Shown here one piece after another: positions 1 to 12,852 of a DNA stretch of 64,000 nucleotides. Below the pieces are notes generated by a model. That model saw only the letters and a list, made by a program, of their open reading frames with translations, was not told the DNA's origin and did no database searches. Each line of letters starts with the position of its first letter. The stretch's first letter is position 1. The stretch comes from Xiphias gladius (Eukaryota > Chordata > Actinopteri > Istiophoriformes > Xiphiidae). Location: contig NW_024401805.1 of the NCBI RefSeq assembly GCF_016859285.1, forward strand, positions 5,001 through 69,000. The letters are read 5' to 3'. The position numbers and the translations under genes were made by a program.

Positions 1-2072
1 TTTGTCTTCCTCCTCCTCACTCTCCCTTACTTTTTCCTTTTCTTTCTCCAGCTTTTCCCTCTCCCGGTTTCTCTCCCTGTCTTTTTCTTTCTCCCTCACC
101 CTCCCTCCCCCCTGATTCTTCAGGTCCTGAAACACTTCAGTGAAGAAGTGTGGGTCAGTGTTGATTCGCAGCATGTCAGCGCTGAGATGGTCAATCAGCT
201 CCAGTGCTCGCTCCCAGAATGCATCACGGCTGGACTCCACCAGGAAAGGTTTGAGGGGGTACGAGATTTCATTGCCCAAGTAGGAGTAGGCCAGGTAGAG
301 ACAGGTGAGGAAGGTGGCGTGGAGCTCCGGCTCCGACGATGTGTCCTCATCTACTGCCTCTCTGCACAGCAGATACACAAAGACCAGACTGGCAGGACTG
401 ATGAAACACTGGTCCTGTGGGGGGAAAAGGACCGATAAAGTAGTACTACAGAGATAGAAGGACTAATGTACAGAGACAGGACAACTGGCAGTGGTAGTGC
501 TAGTGAGAGAAGAATAATAGTACTACAGAGAAAAGGTGCAAGTGTGAGTATATAGCCCCAGAGGTCTGAGGATTTGTTCCAGAGGTCTGGGAACTTGTTG
601 GAGAGGTCTGAGGACTAGTTGTAAAGGACTGGAGAGTCAACACCCACAAACAGGCACACAAACAATCAAAACCAAAAACACCAACCTGCCAGCCCTGAAC
701 CAACAGCGCTCGGTCGACGTTTCTGAACCAGAGGACGATCTGATTTGATGACAGCTCCTTCAGTTTGACACAACGATGACACAGAAAATCAGAAAGACAA
801 CGAAGGAGCTCACCTGTCGATGCCTGTAGAGGAAAGGGGACAAGGAAACAAGAAGATAGGAGACAATTAAACAACAGTTAAGGAGATAGGACAGAAGAGA
901 CAAGCAGAAAGGACAGAGAAGGACAGTTTGTAATTTTATCAAAAACTGTCGACCATCTTTAAACCCAATCAGGTACTTATAAGATTGGGTTTAAATTTTA
1001 TCTAATAAAAAACTGAAGTGATTTTATTTTCGTTTAACAGATTATATGTTATTTTTGTAGGCGGACCACTTTTTTCTTTTACACAAAATATAACAAAATG
1101 TTGCACTGACTTAAAAGTAATAATCGTTTCTTAAAATATATATCTCTAATGAATATTATTTTATGTTTGCACTACCTTATTATGTATTTGTCTTTATCCT
1201 AAATATGGCTTTAATTGAAAGAAAACTTACCAAATTTAAAAGAAACATTTGCATAAGAATAAACTGTAGATTAACTCTCCTGATGTTGTCGCTATTGTAA
1301 GCATCTAAATTTTACAACTTTATTTTGTTGAAAAACCTTCATGTGATGATAAACTCTCTATAACAAATTCTGAACATATACATTTTTCTCATTTGTGTTT
1401 TACTGATACAGATATATATATATATGTTTCTAAATGATGCAAAAACAAAAGTGGTCAGGTTTATTAAGCCTCTAATTTTTAAGTTTTTTGTCTGTTTTTC
1501 TCTTTTTATTGTTTTTCTTTGTATAGTTTATGTTTGACTCTTACTTTCAGAGGTTTTTCAAACATTTCACAGTTGATATCTTTGATTTCGATCAATAGTC
1601 AGTTTCATTTTCTGTTGAAAATAAAGAGCACGCGGGCGCGCACACCGACCTGCACCACCACCCTCCGCGGTGAGATGATCTGGTCCGGCCTGCCGTGCTT
1701 CTGGTTCTGGGAATGTTCCGGGACGGTGGGTACGGGTACCGGGATAGGCCCGTGTCTTTGTCCGGCCTTCAGCGCTCTGTGGCGGCTGTCGGTGACCGCT
1801 TGCTCCCTCTGCTCGTGCCCGGAATCGGACACCGTGGGCTTCACCTTCTTCCCGCCCTTCCTCTTGGCTCGCGCGGCCACGAGGCGTTTCTTCCAGCTGA
1901 GCGCGTGCAGCAGCACTGGGTGTCGTTTTTTCTTCTTCTTCTTCTTTCCGTCCTTCTCCTCCTCCTCCTCGCGGGCTTCTAGTGGCTTCTGCACCGTGAG
2001 CTCCGCAAGCTTCTCCGGCCCACGAGCCGCAGCTTTCCGCGAGCCCGGAGACAGAGACAGCACCGTTCCCAT
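1..2072 (-). CDS. cdk5r2: CDK5 regulatory subunit 2-like (p39), 3' end outside window
   Basis: Cyclin-like activator of neuronal CDK5, probably membrane-anchored. Coding exons (minus): 2072-1650 (141 codons), 823-686 (46 codons), 414-1 and beyond. Exon 1 begins MGTVLSLSP, the N-myristoylation signal shared by p35 and p39, followed by a basic K/R-rich stretch. It contains PVPTVP and ends SPRRVVVQ, as in p39. Exon 2 reads [15 protein letters not shown] and ends LLVQGWQ. Exon 3 starts [17 protein letters not shown] and includes [20 protein letters not shown] and [14 protein letters not shown], the cyclin-fold CDK5-binding core. The C-terminal tail is unusually charged (RERNREREK, then an E-rich run) and is still open at base 1. 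Both introns are phase 0 with GT-AG borders. Seen: motifs and splice signals. Known: p35/p39 function. Inferred: p39 rather than p35, from the PVPTVP and SPRRV region. A cdk5r1 paralog is the main alternative. Confidence 0.9.
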
Positions 2073-4117
2073 GACGACAACCGGACCGAGCGGCGCAAGC
2101 CTCTCTGCGGCACCGGAGGAGGAGGAGGAGGAAGAGCTGTCTGCCTGTCTGTCTGTCTGTCCGGTCCGACCGTTAAACCATTAAAAATAAAAACCCATCA
2201 TGAAGATAAAACAGAAATCTGTCTGCAGCTCCATCAGTCCTCCACCGTCTGTGTCTCTGCCCTCCTGTCTGTCGGTCCCGGTGTGTTGGTCTTGGTGTGT
2301 CCCTCTCTCGGTCTGTCTGTACCTGTCTGTCTCTCTGTGACGCAGACTGAAGGAATGGATTGGTGGGGGGGGGGTCTGCAGAGACTCTGTCCGCGGTGCT
2401 GAAAGTGAAGAGATACAGTTCAGTCAAAAGCTGCAGTGGAAGCTGTCACTTTGACAAACACGCAAAACTCCATTTATAATTCTTGATATTTTAAATGTTT
2501 GCTCTGAACGAATCAATGACTTGCATTTCTCATCTCAGTGAATGCGTCAGTCAGTGTGTCCCTGTACGGATTATTTCAGGGAGGGATTCAGTTTAGTTCG
2601 TTCACCTAAAAGATTTCTTCTTTTGAACAGAACGTTCACGAACAGCACACAATGCACTTGAACCTCTGACACTTGGGTGGTAGATTGGGGCTTGTTATGT
2701 TAGTAGGTGCTAATGTAGTCTGCAGCAGACGTGGAGTGTGGGTGGGTGGGGGCTGGGGGGTACCTCACAACCCCACATTTGTCTTCTTTTATAAGACGTA
2801 GTCTTCAGACCAGACCTTTACACAGGTCTCTCTGCTGACACTAAAGCCTTTATACTACGGTTAAAACATACTGTATGCAGTAGTCCCCAGCACCTGGAAA
2901 CACACACAGGCGTTGAAAATCTGCCAGTTAGTCTTTAATGTTTATCCGAGTGACACCAGTAACTTCCCTCTTCTGCTGTCTGACTGACTCTTGATCAGAT
3001 CTTAACAATAACTCAACAACTGTAACTGGCTGTACGACAAATGCTGTGTCCCAGCACTAAACTACATACTGATTATATACAGTGTACAGGATACTCATCA
3101 TACATACTCATCTTTATATTAATTTGTTTGATTTTGCTTGGGTAAGTTTATAAATGAACATATTTAACTGTTTATACAAATAGAAACAGAAGTAAAGCTT
3201 GTAACTTTATGAGTAGTGTCAACAATGTACAACACATTATGCACTACAATAAACAACATACACTATACAAAAAAAATACAATATACTACACCTTGTACAC
3301 TACAATGTACTACACACTTAAACTGTCCATTATTGATAAAAACATTTATTTATTCATTATTTATTACCACTGTGCTTGTGTTTTATAATCTGCACTTTAA
3401 ACTCACATCCGTCATGTTAAACTGCTGAGTGAAACTCTGAATTTCCTCTGGATGTTTCACAATAAAAGCATCCTAGAGAAAAGAACAGATTATTTCCCGA
3501 GAACAGCTGAAAGACTCTCACTGTGTAGAGGTCACAGGAAAAAGAAGTGATATCAGCAGGAAGAGGAGGAGATTGGGAAACAGTTTTCTGGTAAAATATG
3601 GTCAAATACACGATAAAACAAGAGAAATTAGTCATTAATTTATTAAATTTAGGGACCTCCAGGAAAAAAAAAGAGAGCTGCCATTGAAAACCACAAAAAT
3701 TCTCATTAGACCATGAGTAGAAAAACAGAAGAAACTACATCAAGGATTTCATAATCAAACTTTAAATCTACTCAAATCTGTGATAATTAATGATCTGATG
3801 AGATTTACTTGTTTATATTATTAAACGTTTGTCTGATAGTATTTTCTTATTAACGTTGTTCAAATGAAATGTTGTGATTCTTTTCCTTCATTTATTTTGT
3901 TTAAGCAGTTTTTAACCTGCAGCTTGAATGTTAACAGAGGGAGCTGTCATATCAAATTTCTGTCAACTGTCAACTGCTGCAATAATTGTGCTATGGATAG
4001 TCCCTGTTAAAATAATATAACAAAGAAATACACACAAAGTTAAACATGATATACACATATACGTATATAGTTTGCTGTGCAGTTCTTCCCTGTAAACAAA
4101 AGCTACATGTTGTGTAC

Positions 4118-4125
<8 letters not shown>

Positions 4126-4153
<28 letters not shown>
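4126..4153. repeat. (AT)n microsatellite
   Basis: Uninterrupted alternating A/T run in the intergenic region upstream of fmnl2. Confidence 0.95.
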
Positions 4154-4156
<3 letters not shown>

Positions 4157-4439
4157 TATGTGTGTGTGCGTGTGTGTTTGTAAAATGATTTCCTTTACTG
4201 TTTTGTTACTCTAAGCAGAAGGAGGTTTAGAAAATAAAGCCTTTGTTAAAAAATAAACATGTATGAAATAGTATCATGTTCACGGATTATCACTATTCAT
4301 TCTATTACTGCTACTACACAACTACTAGTAGTAGACTGCTTTATTGTTACTATTATTATTAAACATAACAGCAGATGTAAATTACAAACACACACTATAT
4401 TAAGGAGACACTGTATATTTAAAGATACAGTACGTGTTA

Positions 4440-4479
4440 ATTATTATTATTAATAATAATAATAATAATAATAATAATG
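4440..4479. repeat. (TTA/TAA)n trinucleotide repeat
   Basis: TTATTATTA switches to AATAATAAT within 40 bases, so the tract is self-complementary and could fold back on itself. Confidence 0.85.
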
Positions 4480-4540
4480 ATTAACACCTCTCTCTCTCAC
4501 ACGCTGTCAGTCAGTGTCTCTCTACCCCCTCTGTGTGTTT

Positions 4541-4542
<2 letters not shown>

Positions 4543-4575
<33 letters not shown>
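4543..4575. repeat. (GT)n microsatellite in fmnl2 5' region
   Basis: About 16 GT units, 660 bases upstream of the fmnl2 start codon. A (CA)n tract of similar length lies at 4847-4881 on the same strand and could pair with it. Confidence 0.95.
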
Positions 4576-4578
<3 letters not shown>

Positions 4579-4844
4579 ACGAGAGTGTGTATTTTTGTGT
4601 GTGAGTTGTGGGCGGAGCCTGTGGCAGCAGAAGGTTCATTGTCTGAGGAGGCAGAGAGAGAGCAGGAGGAGGGAGGGTTGAGCGAGGTAGACAAAGACTG
4701 CAGCTGGCAGAGAGAGAGAAAGAGAGAGACAAAGAGGAGGGAGGCCAACTCTCTCTTTCTTTCTTCATGTGGGGGAGGAGAGGGGGAGGATTAACCGGCT
4801 GATCTGCCACACACGCTCACACACAACACACACACATTTCATAT

Positions 4845-4846
<2 letters not shown>

Positions 4847-4881
<35 letters not shown>
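4847..4881. repeat. (AC)n microsatellite in fmnl2 5' region
   Basis: About 17 AC units, followed by CAT and CAG trinucleotide runs at 4919-4962. Confidence 0.95.
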
Positions 4882-5130
4882 AACACACAAACACAAAACA
4901 GCAGCAGAGCGAAGCTTCATCAGCATCATCATCATCATCATCAGCTGCAGCAGCAGCAGCAGTGGTGGAGGCAGCAAAGACGCGAGACAAAGAGACAGAG
5001 AGAGACGGGAGGTGGAGGGAGACGATCTACACCGTCTGAGGAGACAGACAGATAGGGAGAGAGTGAGACAGGAGAGAGAGAGAGAGACAGGCCTTCTCCA
5101 CCTCGACCGCCTGTCTGTGTTCAGACTGTG

Positions 5131-5169
5131 ATGGCCGACCACATGTTCCTGCCGCTGTGTGTCTGCTGA
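5131..5169 (+). other. Upstream ORF in probable fmnl2 5' UTR
   Basis: A 12-codon ORF (MADHMFLPLCVC, then TGA) opens at ATG 5131 with G at +4 and closes 67 bases before the fmnl2 start. It is not in frame with fmnl2. If the transcript starts upstream of 5131 it could lower fmnl2 translation. The transcription start is unknown. Confidence 0.4.
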
Positions 5170-5235
5170 GTGTGTTGTTGTAGGTGGGTGTGTTCGGTCT
5201 GTTCCGTGTGTGTGCTAGCAGTGTGTGTATGTGTG

Positions 5236-8200
5236 ATGGGTAACGCAGAGAGCATGGAGAGCCAGCTGGCTGTGATCCGGTCTAGAGCTGCACCGGTTCG
5301 ACTTCCAATGCCCGACCCGGCCGAGCTGGAGGAGAGGTTCTCCATCGCACTGGTGAGTACATAACACAAATACACACACACAGGATATACACACAGACAT
5401 CATACACACCAACATTATATACACAATAAAGATACACACTGAACATCCAGAATGGAGACATATTGAAAATATGCAGATTAAACTGTGAATGAATGAATCT
5501 ATGTGATGTACAGACTGATAAATACAAGTTGTGGCCATGGTGGACTACAGGGTTTGGTAGACTCCACAGTATCTGAAGAGAGTATGAATGTCTGACCCAA
5601 ATTTCATCACAATACATCAGCATTTCAAGAAGTGGACCGGCAGACTGATACAAACATAAATAGAGCAGCTGGTTAAAACCGTGTTCCAGGTCTTCAGTCT
5701 TTGATTCCTCTAAGATTCTGAAGATCCAGATGTTTTGGTCTGTATTCTGGTCTTTCTGAGTCTCAATCCAGTGTAAACCAAAAGTTCACAACTGTATTGA
5801 TCCAGTATAAATCCTCTGGACTCAGAGGACTGATGAGTTCTGTGATCCACACTGAGCGGACTGAGTGTCTGATAATGGTTCAATGGCCAAGGTTTCACAG
5901 CCAACAGTTTCTGTGCTGTTATTCTGAGTGTTGTTAAAACAGTGGTGGTGAGCTGGTTCTCTATCTGGTGTGTTGTACTCCATTAGACGTCTGCTCAACA
6001 ACCTGAGAAAAGATCCGTTTTACTGGCTATGATGTTTCCTTCAAACCGTCTGTATAAACTGATGCTGTCCTCGTTAACAAATAGAGAGGTCTTTTAAGAT
6101 TGGGGCCCACATCAGTATCTGAGATGATGAATATCATTTTGGTCAGTTCCAGTCTGGGTCAGTTGGACCAGTTCTGTTCCAGTCTGGATCAGTGAATACA
6201 AGCTGCTAGTCGTTGTCCATGTTTGTTCTGGTTCAAGAACATGTGACACTTGGCAATGGATTTTTGGGGTCATCAACCTCCCGGACTCCATAGGTTCCTG
6301 AGCAGTGGTCCAGAGCATCGTCTAGTAGATTTATGCACTCGGAAGGTGTTTGTTCCTTCCTGACCATCAGAGACTAAAACATCTGAAACAGTCTTTATGT
6401 TAGTTTGTCAAGTCTTTAGCGCTTTCAGATGGTCTTCAGGTTTGGTGTAAGGTTTAGGAAATGTACTGTTTGTACAGAAAAACTGGGAGAACATTTCAGA
6501 ATATATCAAAGGTTGTCTTTAAAAATGGAAATGGCTTTTACCTAAAATGTCCTACAGAAGTTGTGTACTTGTTTTTAATAACCTGGTTTCTCCTGGTCTG
6601 TGGCACCGGCTGGCCTGTTTTGATCCTCCAGCTTCTCTCCTGTCTGATGTCCAAAGAGGTTTAATGAATTTCTTTTGGAAACTGGTTACTGAGCCTACAG
6701 ACCTGGTTTGGGGACTTCTGTCTTGCTGGATTCTGCAGCAGTTTATGGACTGGGACTGAGCTCTGTTTTTAATGGACTTTAATAACGTAGAATTTTCTTC
6801 TCTGCCGGGTTTTTATCAGTGTTTTTAACATGTTTTGCAGTGTGGACTCTGCTGAACAAACACAGTCAGAGACTCTAATTGGCTGGAAACAGTTTTGTTT
6901 AGAGAATGTTTGGACTGTCCTGATTGGTCAGAACCGACCATGTCCGAACTTTACCTGACCTCTCCTGGATCATCCCACTGCTCACCTCAGAGTAAGATCC
7001 ACTCAGCTCATTGGTCAGTTAGTACCATCTGCTGACATCCATGGGTCCACATCTAAGCGTTAATGAGTCTTTATGAGAATTTGACCTGATTTTAAAAACT
7101 CTGGTTCTTTTTTTAAGTGAGATTGTTGCTGTCAGTTCTTTTATTTATGTTATTGGTGACGCTGTAGAGTTTCATAGTTTTTACAGTGTTCATGTTTAAT
7201 ATCACTGTTTTATTAGATAATGTTTTTATTTACGTATAACAAGTTTTTATTGCTGGCTGTAAATGTAGCTGTGACCACAGACACAAACGATTGTTTTTTG
7301 GATATTGTAGTCCAGATTTTTTGGTTGACTGCAGTTTTCTTCAGTGTGATTCGGGACCTGGATGGTGTACAGTTCTTCTGGGATTTGTTGGGCCGCTGGA
7401 GAAAGTAATTTTGTGGATGTGCTGATGGAAAGATGAACTTTCTACAAAATTGACAGTGTCCTTATAAACTGCATTTATATTCCCAACAATGTGTTTTAAA
7501 ATTAAAATGTTAATTGTTTCTGTGTTTCAGAATTCAATGAACTTGCCTCCTGATAAGGTCCGTTTGCTGCGTTCCTATGACAATGAGAAGAAGTGGGAGC
7601 TGATCTGTGATCAGGTAGGTGGTGTTAATAAAGTTAATGAGTTTGACTCAGTCCCTACCTGGTTCGGTTATAGAATAGTCATGCTTCACTTATATTTCAT
7701 TCAAATCACCTGTAATGTACCAAACCAGAGACCAAGCAGAAATGCGGATTCTGGAGGACATTTGTTTTAAACTTTGGATCTTTTCTTACCTGAAGAAGCC
7801 AAACTTTCACCCATTGAGGTCATTGATACTCTGCAGAAAAACCAACACAAAAAATTACAGCATTAGAAATGCAGTTATATTTCATTTATACTTCAAGTAT
7901 ATTTCAGTTCTTTCTTCTATAAAGTCACGGCTCATCAAGCACAGTCTAAGCGGACAACTGATCCAGGGCACCAGGGCACACAGACTTCAGGTTATCTGTA
8001 TGAGAGTTACTTCGAGTTAATTTGATTACTTACAAGTGTATTTGGCAATAAGCTCCACTAAAAAACAATTACAAACTGAAAGTTGTGAAACTGGCCCCTG
8101 TATCAAGATCTTGTTTTAATTCATGCAACATTTCACCTGATATTTTTACATGCTGCCTACTTTTCAATGAAATGTGTGTTTAATCTAATGATGGTACTGG

Positions 8201-9033
8201 TGGTAATCCAGGTTGGAAATCCTGGTGTTTCTGGGACCCTGGGAAAAATAGGTAGGAGGTAACATTGGTGGCTGGGGTGATGCAGCAGTTTTGTATCTTT
8301 AGTGTGGTATTGTTGTGGATGTTGTAGATAGTATTATAGTACTGTATTGTTAATATAATATCTACACTATAGGCTGTATTGTTGAAGGTTCTTTGACAGG
8401 AAGTGATTTTATTGATCACTTTGATCCACACTGCAGATTATTAATCAGCGAAATCATCTTTTAATGAAAACCACGCGGCTGCTGACAGCTACGGTAAATC
8501 AGATTATCATTGACAGAGTTTCTACTTTACATCAGTATGTCAGCACATCTTTAAAGACAGAGTTATCTGAAGTTTACTGTACAGACCTCAGGTCAGTGTC
8601 CTGTGTGCATCCTCCAGTTTGAGTCATACACACCAACAGTGTTTTCTTGAATGTGTATTTTCTAACAGCTAACAGTCAGGATGAAAACAGTTACGTATTG
8701 AAAGTTGGTACTAAATTTTCAGATTTACGTTTTTTTTAATTCATTTTCTTTGGTCAGATACTCAAGGATTTAAGGCAGAATTTATTTCATTTTATACCAC
8801 ATATATTTGCACAAAGTTCCTTCATATTTGTTCTTTTCTGGATAAAATTGTCTCTCCTACTCTGAAAAGTAAACAACTGAAAAGACATTGTTTTAGAGCC
8901 AGTACTAAAACTCAAGTGAATACTGGTATATAAACACTTAGAACCAACTGCAGAGTATTTGCAGGATGTTCTTCTGAAGATAAGGTTCAGACAAGTGTTA
9001 TTGGTGGGTGGGGCTTCATATATGATGTCATAT

Positions 9034-9085
<52 letters not shown>

Positions 9086-12000
9086 ATGTAGGAGAGGTTT
9101 CAGGTGAAGAACCCTCCACACACCTATATCCAGAAACTGAGAGGCTTCCTTGACCCAGCCGTCACACGCAAGGTGATAAGGGAAATGGAGTTTGTTTATG
9201 GTTTATTAGATTAAAAAAATATTTCTCGACAGGAAAATCTGAAGTTAGATTGTACAACATATTTGTTTTTCTTGATGATATTTAAAGTTTATTAAAGTGT
9301 CAAAGAAAAATCAGCCAAGAAGTCATCTGAAATGTTTCTGTAGTTTCCATATATGACCACCAGAGGTCACTGTAGGGATAGCTGTCTGTCTGTCTGACTG
9401 TTTTTAACCTGTCTGTCCCTTTCTCTACCTGTCTGCTTATTATTAACCTAACTGTCTCTCTCTGTACCTCTCTGTCTGCAGAAGTTCAGAAGAAGAGTTC
9501 AGGAGTCGACTCAGACACTCAGAGAGCTTGAGATTTCTCTTCGTACAAACCACATTGGGTACTTGTCTGTCTGACCAGCTGTCTCTCACACTGACAACTT
9601 GCCTCTCTCTCTCTCTCTCTATAACCTGTCTGTCTCTCTGTAATCTGTCTATCTGTAGGTGGGTCAGAGAGTTCCTGAATGAGGAGAATCGAGGTCTGGA
9701 TGTTCTGGTCGAGTATCTTTCCTTTGCTCAGTACGCCGTCACGTAAGTTTCTGTTTGCAAAACTACGACAAACAACTCTCAAACTTTGAACAATTACCTC
9801 CAACATATTTAAGGGACAACAATACATGTACAATGTTGTTCTTTTAAAGGACCCTAATATTCAGGAGTTATATGAACATGGTAGGAAGTTTGTTGTATTA
9901 GACTTTGGTTTTCAGGTTAAATCAGTCAGCTGATGGTTAAACAGACTCAGGTCATGTTGTTGTAAGGTGACGTATAAACAGGTAAATTCCAAGTAAAGTA
10001 TTAAACATGTTTAACTACTGTCTTTTAAGCTGCATCAGTCTCTCAGTGGTAAAGTTTTGAATTCTATGAAAATCTTTGACCAGTAACTTTTCCATGTGGA
10101 TTCAGATCTTTGTTGTTTGTAAAGCTGGTTCTACTTTGGGGGTTTTTTTTCTTCTTGCTGCAAAATCTGCCATTTCTGCTCAGTACAAACAGCGTTTTAC
10201 ATTTCAGGTGCTTAATTTATATTCTGTTAAAAAAAAATGGATAGTTTGGGTTTATCCAGGTTGTTGGTCAAACTCTGAGATTAATCTTAATGTAACCTTA
10301 GAAAACTGAATCCAGACTCAAACGGACGTGGTAGTAGTTTAATTGTTGTTCGATAAAAAAATTAAAATTTGACATATTGCTATGACAAACAGGGCCCTCA
10401 CTTTCTGTAAGATTTTATGTGAGAAGGTTTTTATAGGGTGCGTCCAAGTGTTAATGTCTACGAGATTACAATGAGAACACACAATAACTCTGATCTTATA
10501 TTTGTATAGTTATCTTTATGTATTTATGTTTATTCATGCATGTTTTTTGTGTGTGTAAATATTCAGGTTTGATGGAGAGCAGTCAGAGGCTGGAGGCGAG
10601 GTCTCATCCATCGACTCTCCCTGGAGTCGGTCCATAGAAGATCTCCATGGTGACTGCAGCCTCCCCTCCCCATCCTCCTCTGTCCCCCGAGCAGCTCGAC
10701 ACTCCATCAGGTAACAAATAAAAATATCCATTAAAAACAGATAAACTCACCAGATAATCTTCACTCTGATCTCTGAGGATGTTTTCTGTGTTTATAGTTC
10801 AACTCTGGTGACTCGCTCCAACACGCTGCCGAGTCGTAGAACTCTGAAGAACTCACGACTCGTCTGTAAGAAAGACGATGTACATGTTTGTATCATGTGT
10901 CTGAGAGCCATCATGAACTACCAGGTGACAAACACTTAACATTATTCTGTGTATTAAACACGCTTCACAGAGATAAAACTACTCTGACCTAATTATCTGA
11001 AACTAAACAATCTGAGACCCTTCCAGAGAATTAAGTTTTGTGATGAGTTGATTCATTAACAACGTCTGATGAAACTTACTAACTGTAAAATCTATTAAAA
11101 TATAGATACAATGTGGAAAATGCTTTATTCTGCAGAGATCTTTCTCTGTATGAACCGACACATAAAAATGATTTCATATAGATTTTCGTATAGTTTTAAT
11201 ACATGAAGTATTGAATGTCTGAATCAATACATATAAATGATGACATAGATGTGACTAATCTTAATATTTCTCAGTACGGTTTCAACATGGTGATGTCTCA
11301 CCCCCATGCTGTCAACGAAATCGCCCTCAGCCTCAACAACAGGAACCCCAGGTCAGTACAAAACACATACTACTACAAATACTACTACAACTACAGACAC
11401 AAAGATTTAAATACAACAAATAAAAATACGCCCCTCCCCATTCTCTCTAAATGTCCCCCCCCCCACACACACACACTATCATCAGGACTAAGGCTCTGGT
11501 GTTGGAGTTGTTAGCGGCGGTGTGTTTGGTCAGAGGAGGACATGAGATCATCCTGTCAGCCTTCGACAACTTCAAAACTGTAATCAACATTTAACCCTTA
11601 TACTGTATTCTGTCTACATTTAGTACTGTGTGATTGATTGATTGATCGATTGATTGATTGATTGATTGACTGACTGGCTGATTGATCGATCTGTTCCAGG
11701 TGTGTTCAGAGTCGATGCGTTTTGAGAAGTTAATGGAACATTTTAAGAACGAAGACGACAATATTGACTTCTTGGTATGACGGATTCATATTACCTGAAC
11801 TCTGTTTACTTTTTTGTAATTAATAATACCACTCACTTTCATCCACACCATTTAAAATGTATTTTCCTTAAACATGCTTTAGCATGAAAACTTGAACACT
11901 TGTAATATTTTATTAAATTAAAGAGATAATCACCTCAAACTCTTCACTTGTATATGTGAACATTACTGTTTAGTCCCTTGAGTACCCACATTTTCCCAAC

Positions 12001-12852
12001 TGTTGTGTAATAATTATCCTCAACATGATTAAACTTGTTTTAGCTTAATTCAACATAATGAATTAAAGTTTAAGCTTAATGTGTGCCCCTCCCAACAGTC
12101 ACTTCATTTGATAACACAAACATTGATCAATTCATGTTTAAATACAATCTTCACTGTATTTACCTTTTATTAAATATAGTTTAAATTTTGTCTTTACAAA
12201 TATTGAAAACCTAAGATTTACTTTAATTTATATTTAAATTACTTCATGATTAACTCAACATAACTCACCAGTAAGGTTTAAATTGGTTACATCATCCAGT
12301 TTCATATCATCAGGTTGAAAACTGGTTGTTAACGGTAACATATTTTTTCTGTTGCCATGGTAACGGTCGCAGGTGGCCTGTATGCAGTTCATTAACATCG
12401 TGGTTCATTCAGTGGAGGACATGAACTTCAGAGTCCATCTGCAGTACGACTTCACCAAACTCAACCTGGACGAACACCTGGAGGTAACACAGTCACATGA
12501 TCAGCTCTCAACCAATAACAGGAAAGCAAATTTCATCCCTGACTCTGCACTGAATACATACTACAGCACAATCATGGTCACATGATTGGCTCACAGCCAA
12601 TCACATGACCTCTGTACAATAATCAAAGAAACTTTTAACATATCTCTCTTCCTGTCTCCCCACCTGTCTCACCCCCATGTTTCCCCACCTTTCTCACCTT
12701 AGAGGCTGAAGCACACAGAGAGCGACAGGCTGCAGGTTCAGATTCAGGCATATCTCGACAATGTCTTCGACGTTGGCACGCTGCTGGAGGACGCCGAAAC
12801 CAAAACTGCTGCTCTGGAGAGAGTCGAGGAGCTGGAGGAGAGCCTCGGCACG
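5236..12852 (+). CDS. fmnl2: fmnl2 exons 1-12: GTPase-binding / FH3 autoinhibitory region
   Basis: Exons: 5236-5352, 7531-7614, 9092-9172, 9482-9558, 9659-9742, 10567-10710, 10798-10924, 11275-11351, 11486-11579, 11700-11774, 12373-12483, 12703-12852. Readable landmarks include [19 protein letters not shown] (exon 2), [16 protein letters not shown] (3), [20 protein letters not shown] (4), [20 protein letters not shown] (5), [19 protein letters not shown] (7), [19 protein letters not shown] (8), [20 protein letters not shown] (11) and [19 protein letters not shown] (12). This armadillo-like part binds Rho GTPases and the DAD. Exon 6 encodes the less conserved linker with [11 protein letters not shown]. 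Exon 9 has a weak donor (GTAATC). Introns here hold only simple repeats and no recognised gene. Confidence 0.9.

Larger units (their letters stand above)
2073..5235. other. Intergenic region between divergent cdk5r2 and fmnl2, including fmnl2 5' UTR
   Basis: No further coding sequence is supported here. Bases 2073-2450 are GC- and CTGT-rich and probably hold the cdk5r2 5' UTR and promoter. Bases 3030-4480 are AT-rich, with a weak TACACTACA-type repetition (about 3200-3340), an (AT)n tract and a (TAA)n tract. Bases 4480-5235 are purine- and dinucleotide-repeat rich and probably form the fmnl2 promoter and 5' UTR. The real promoters cannot be placed from sequence alone. Confidence 0.6.

Noticed and set aside
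148-438. Plus-strand ORF opposite cdk5r2 exon 3
   Set aside because: It is the antisense shadow of a conserved exon whose minus-strand reading gives a clear CDK5 activator core.
4477-5142. Several long ORFs on both strands in the fmnl2 5' region
   Set aside because: They consist of translated GT/CA/GA repeats (VCVCV, HTHTH, RERER) and have no family resemblance.
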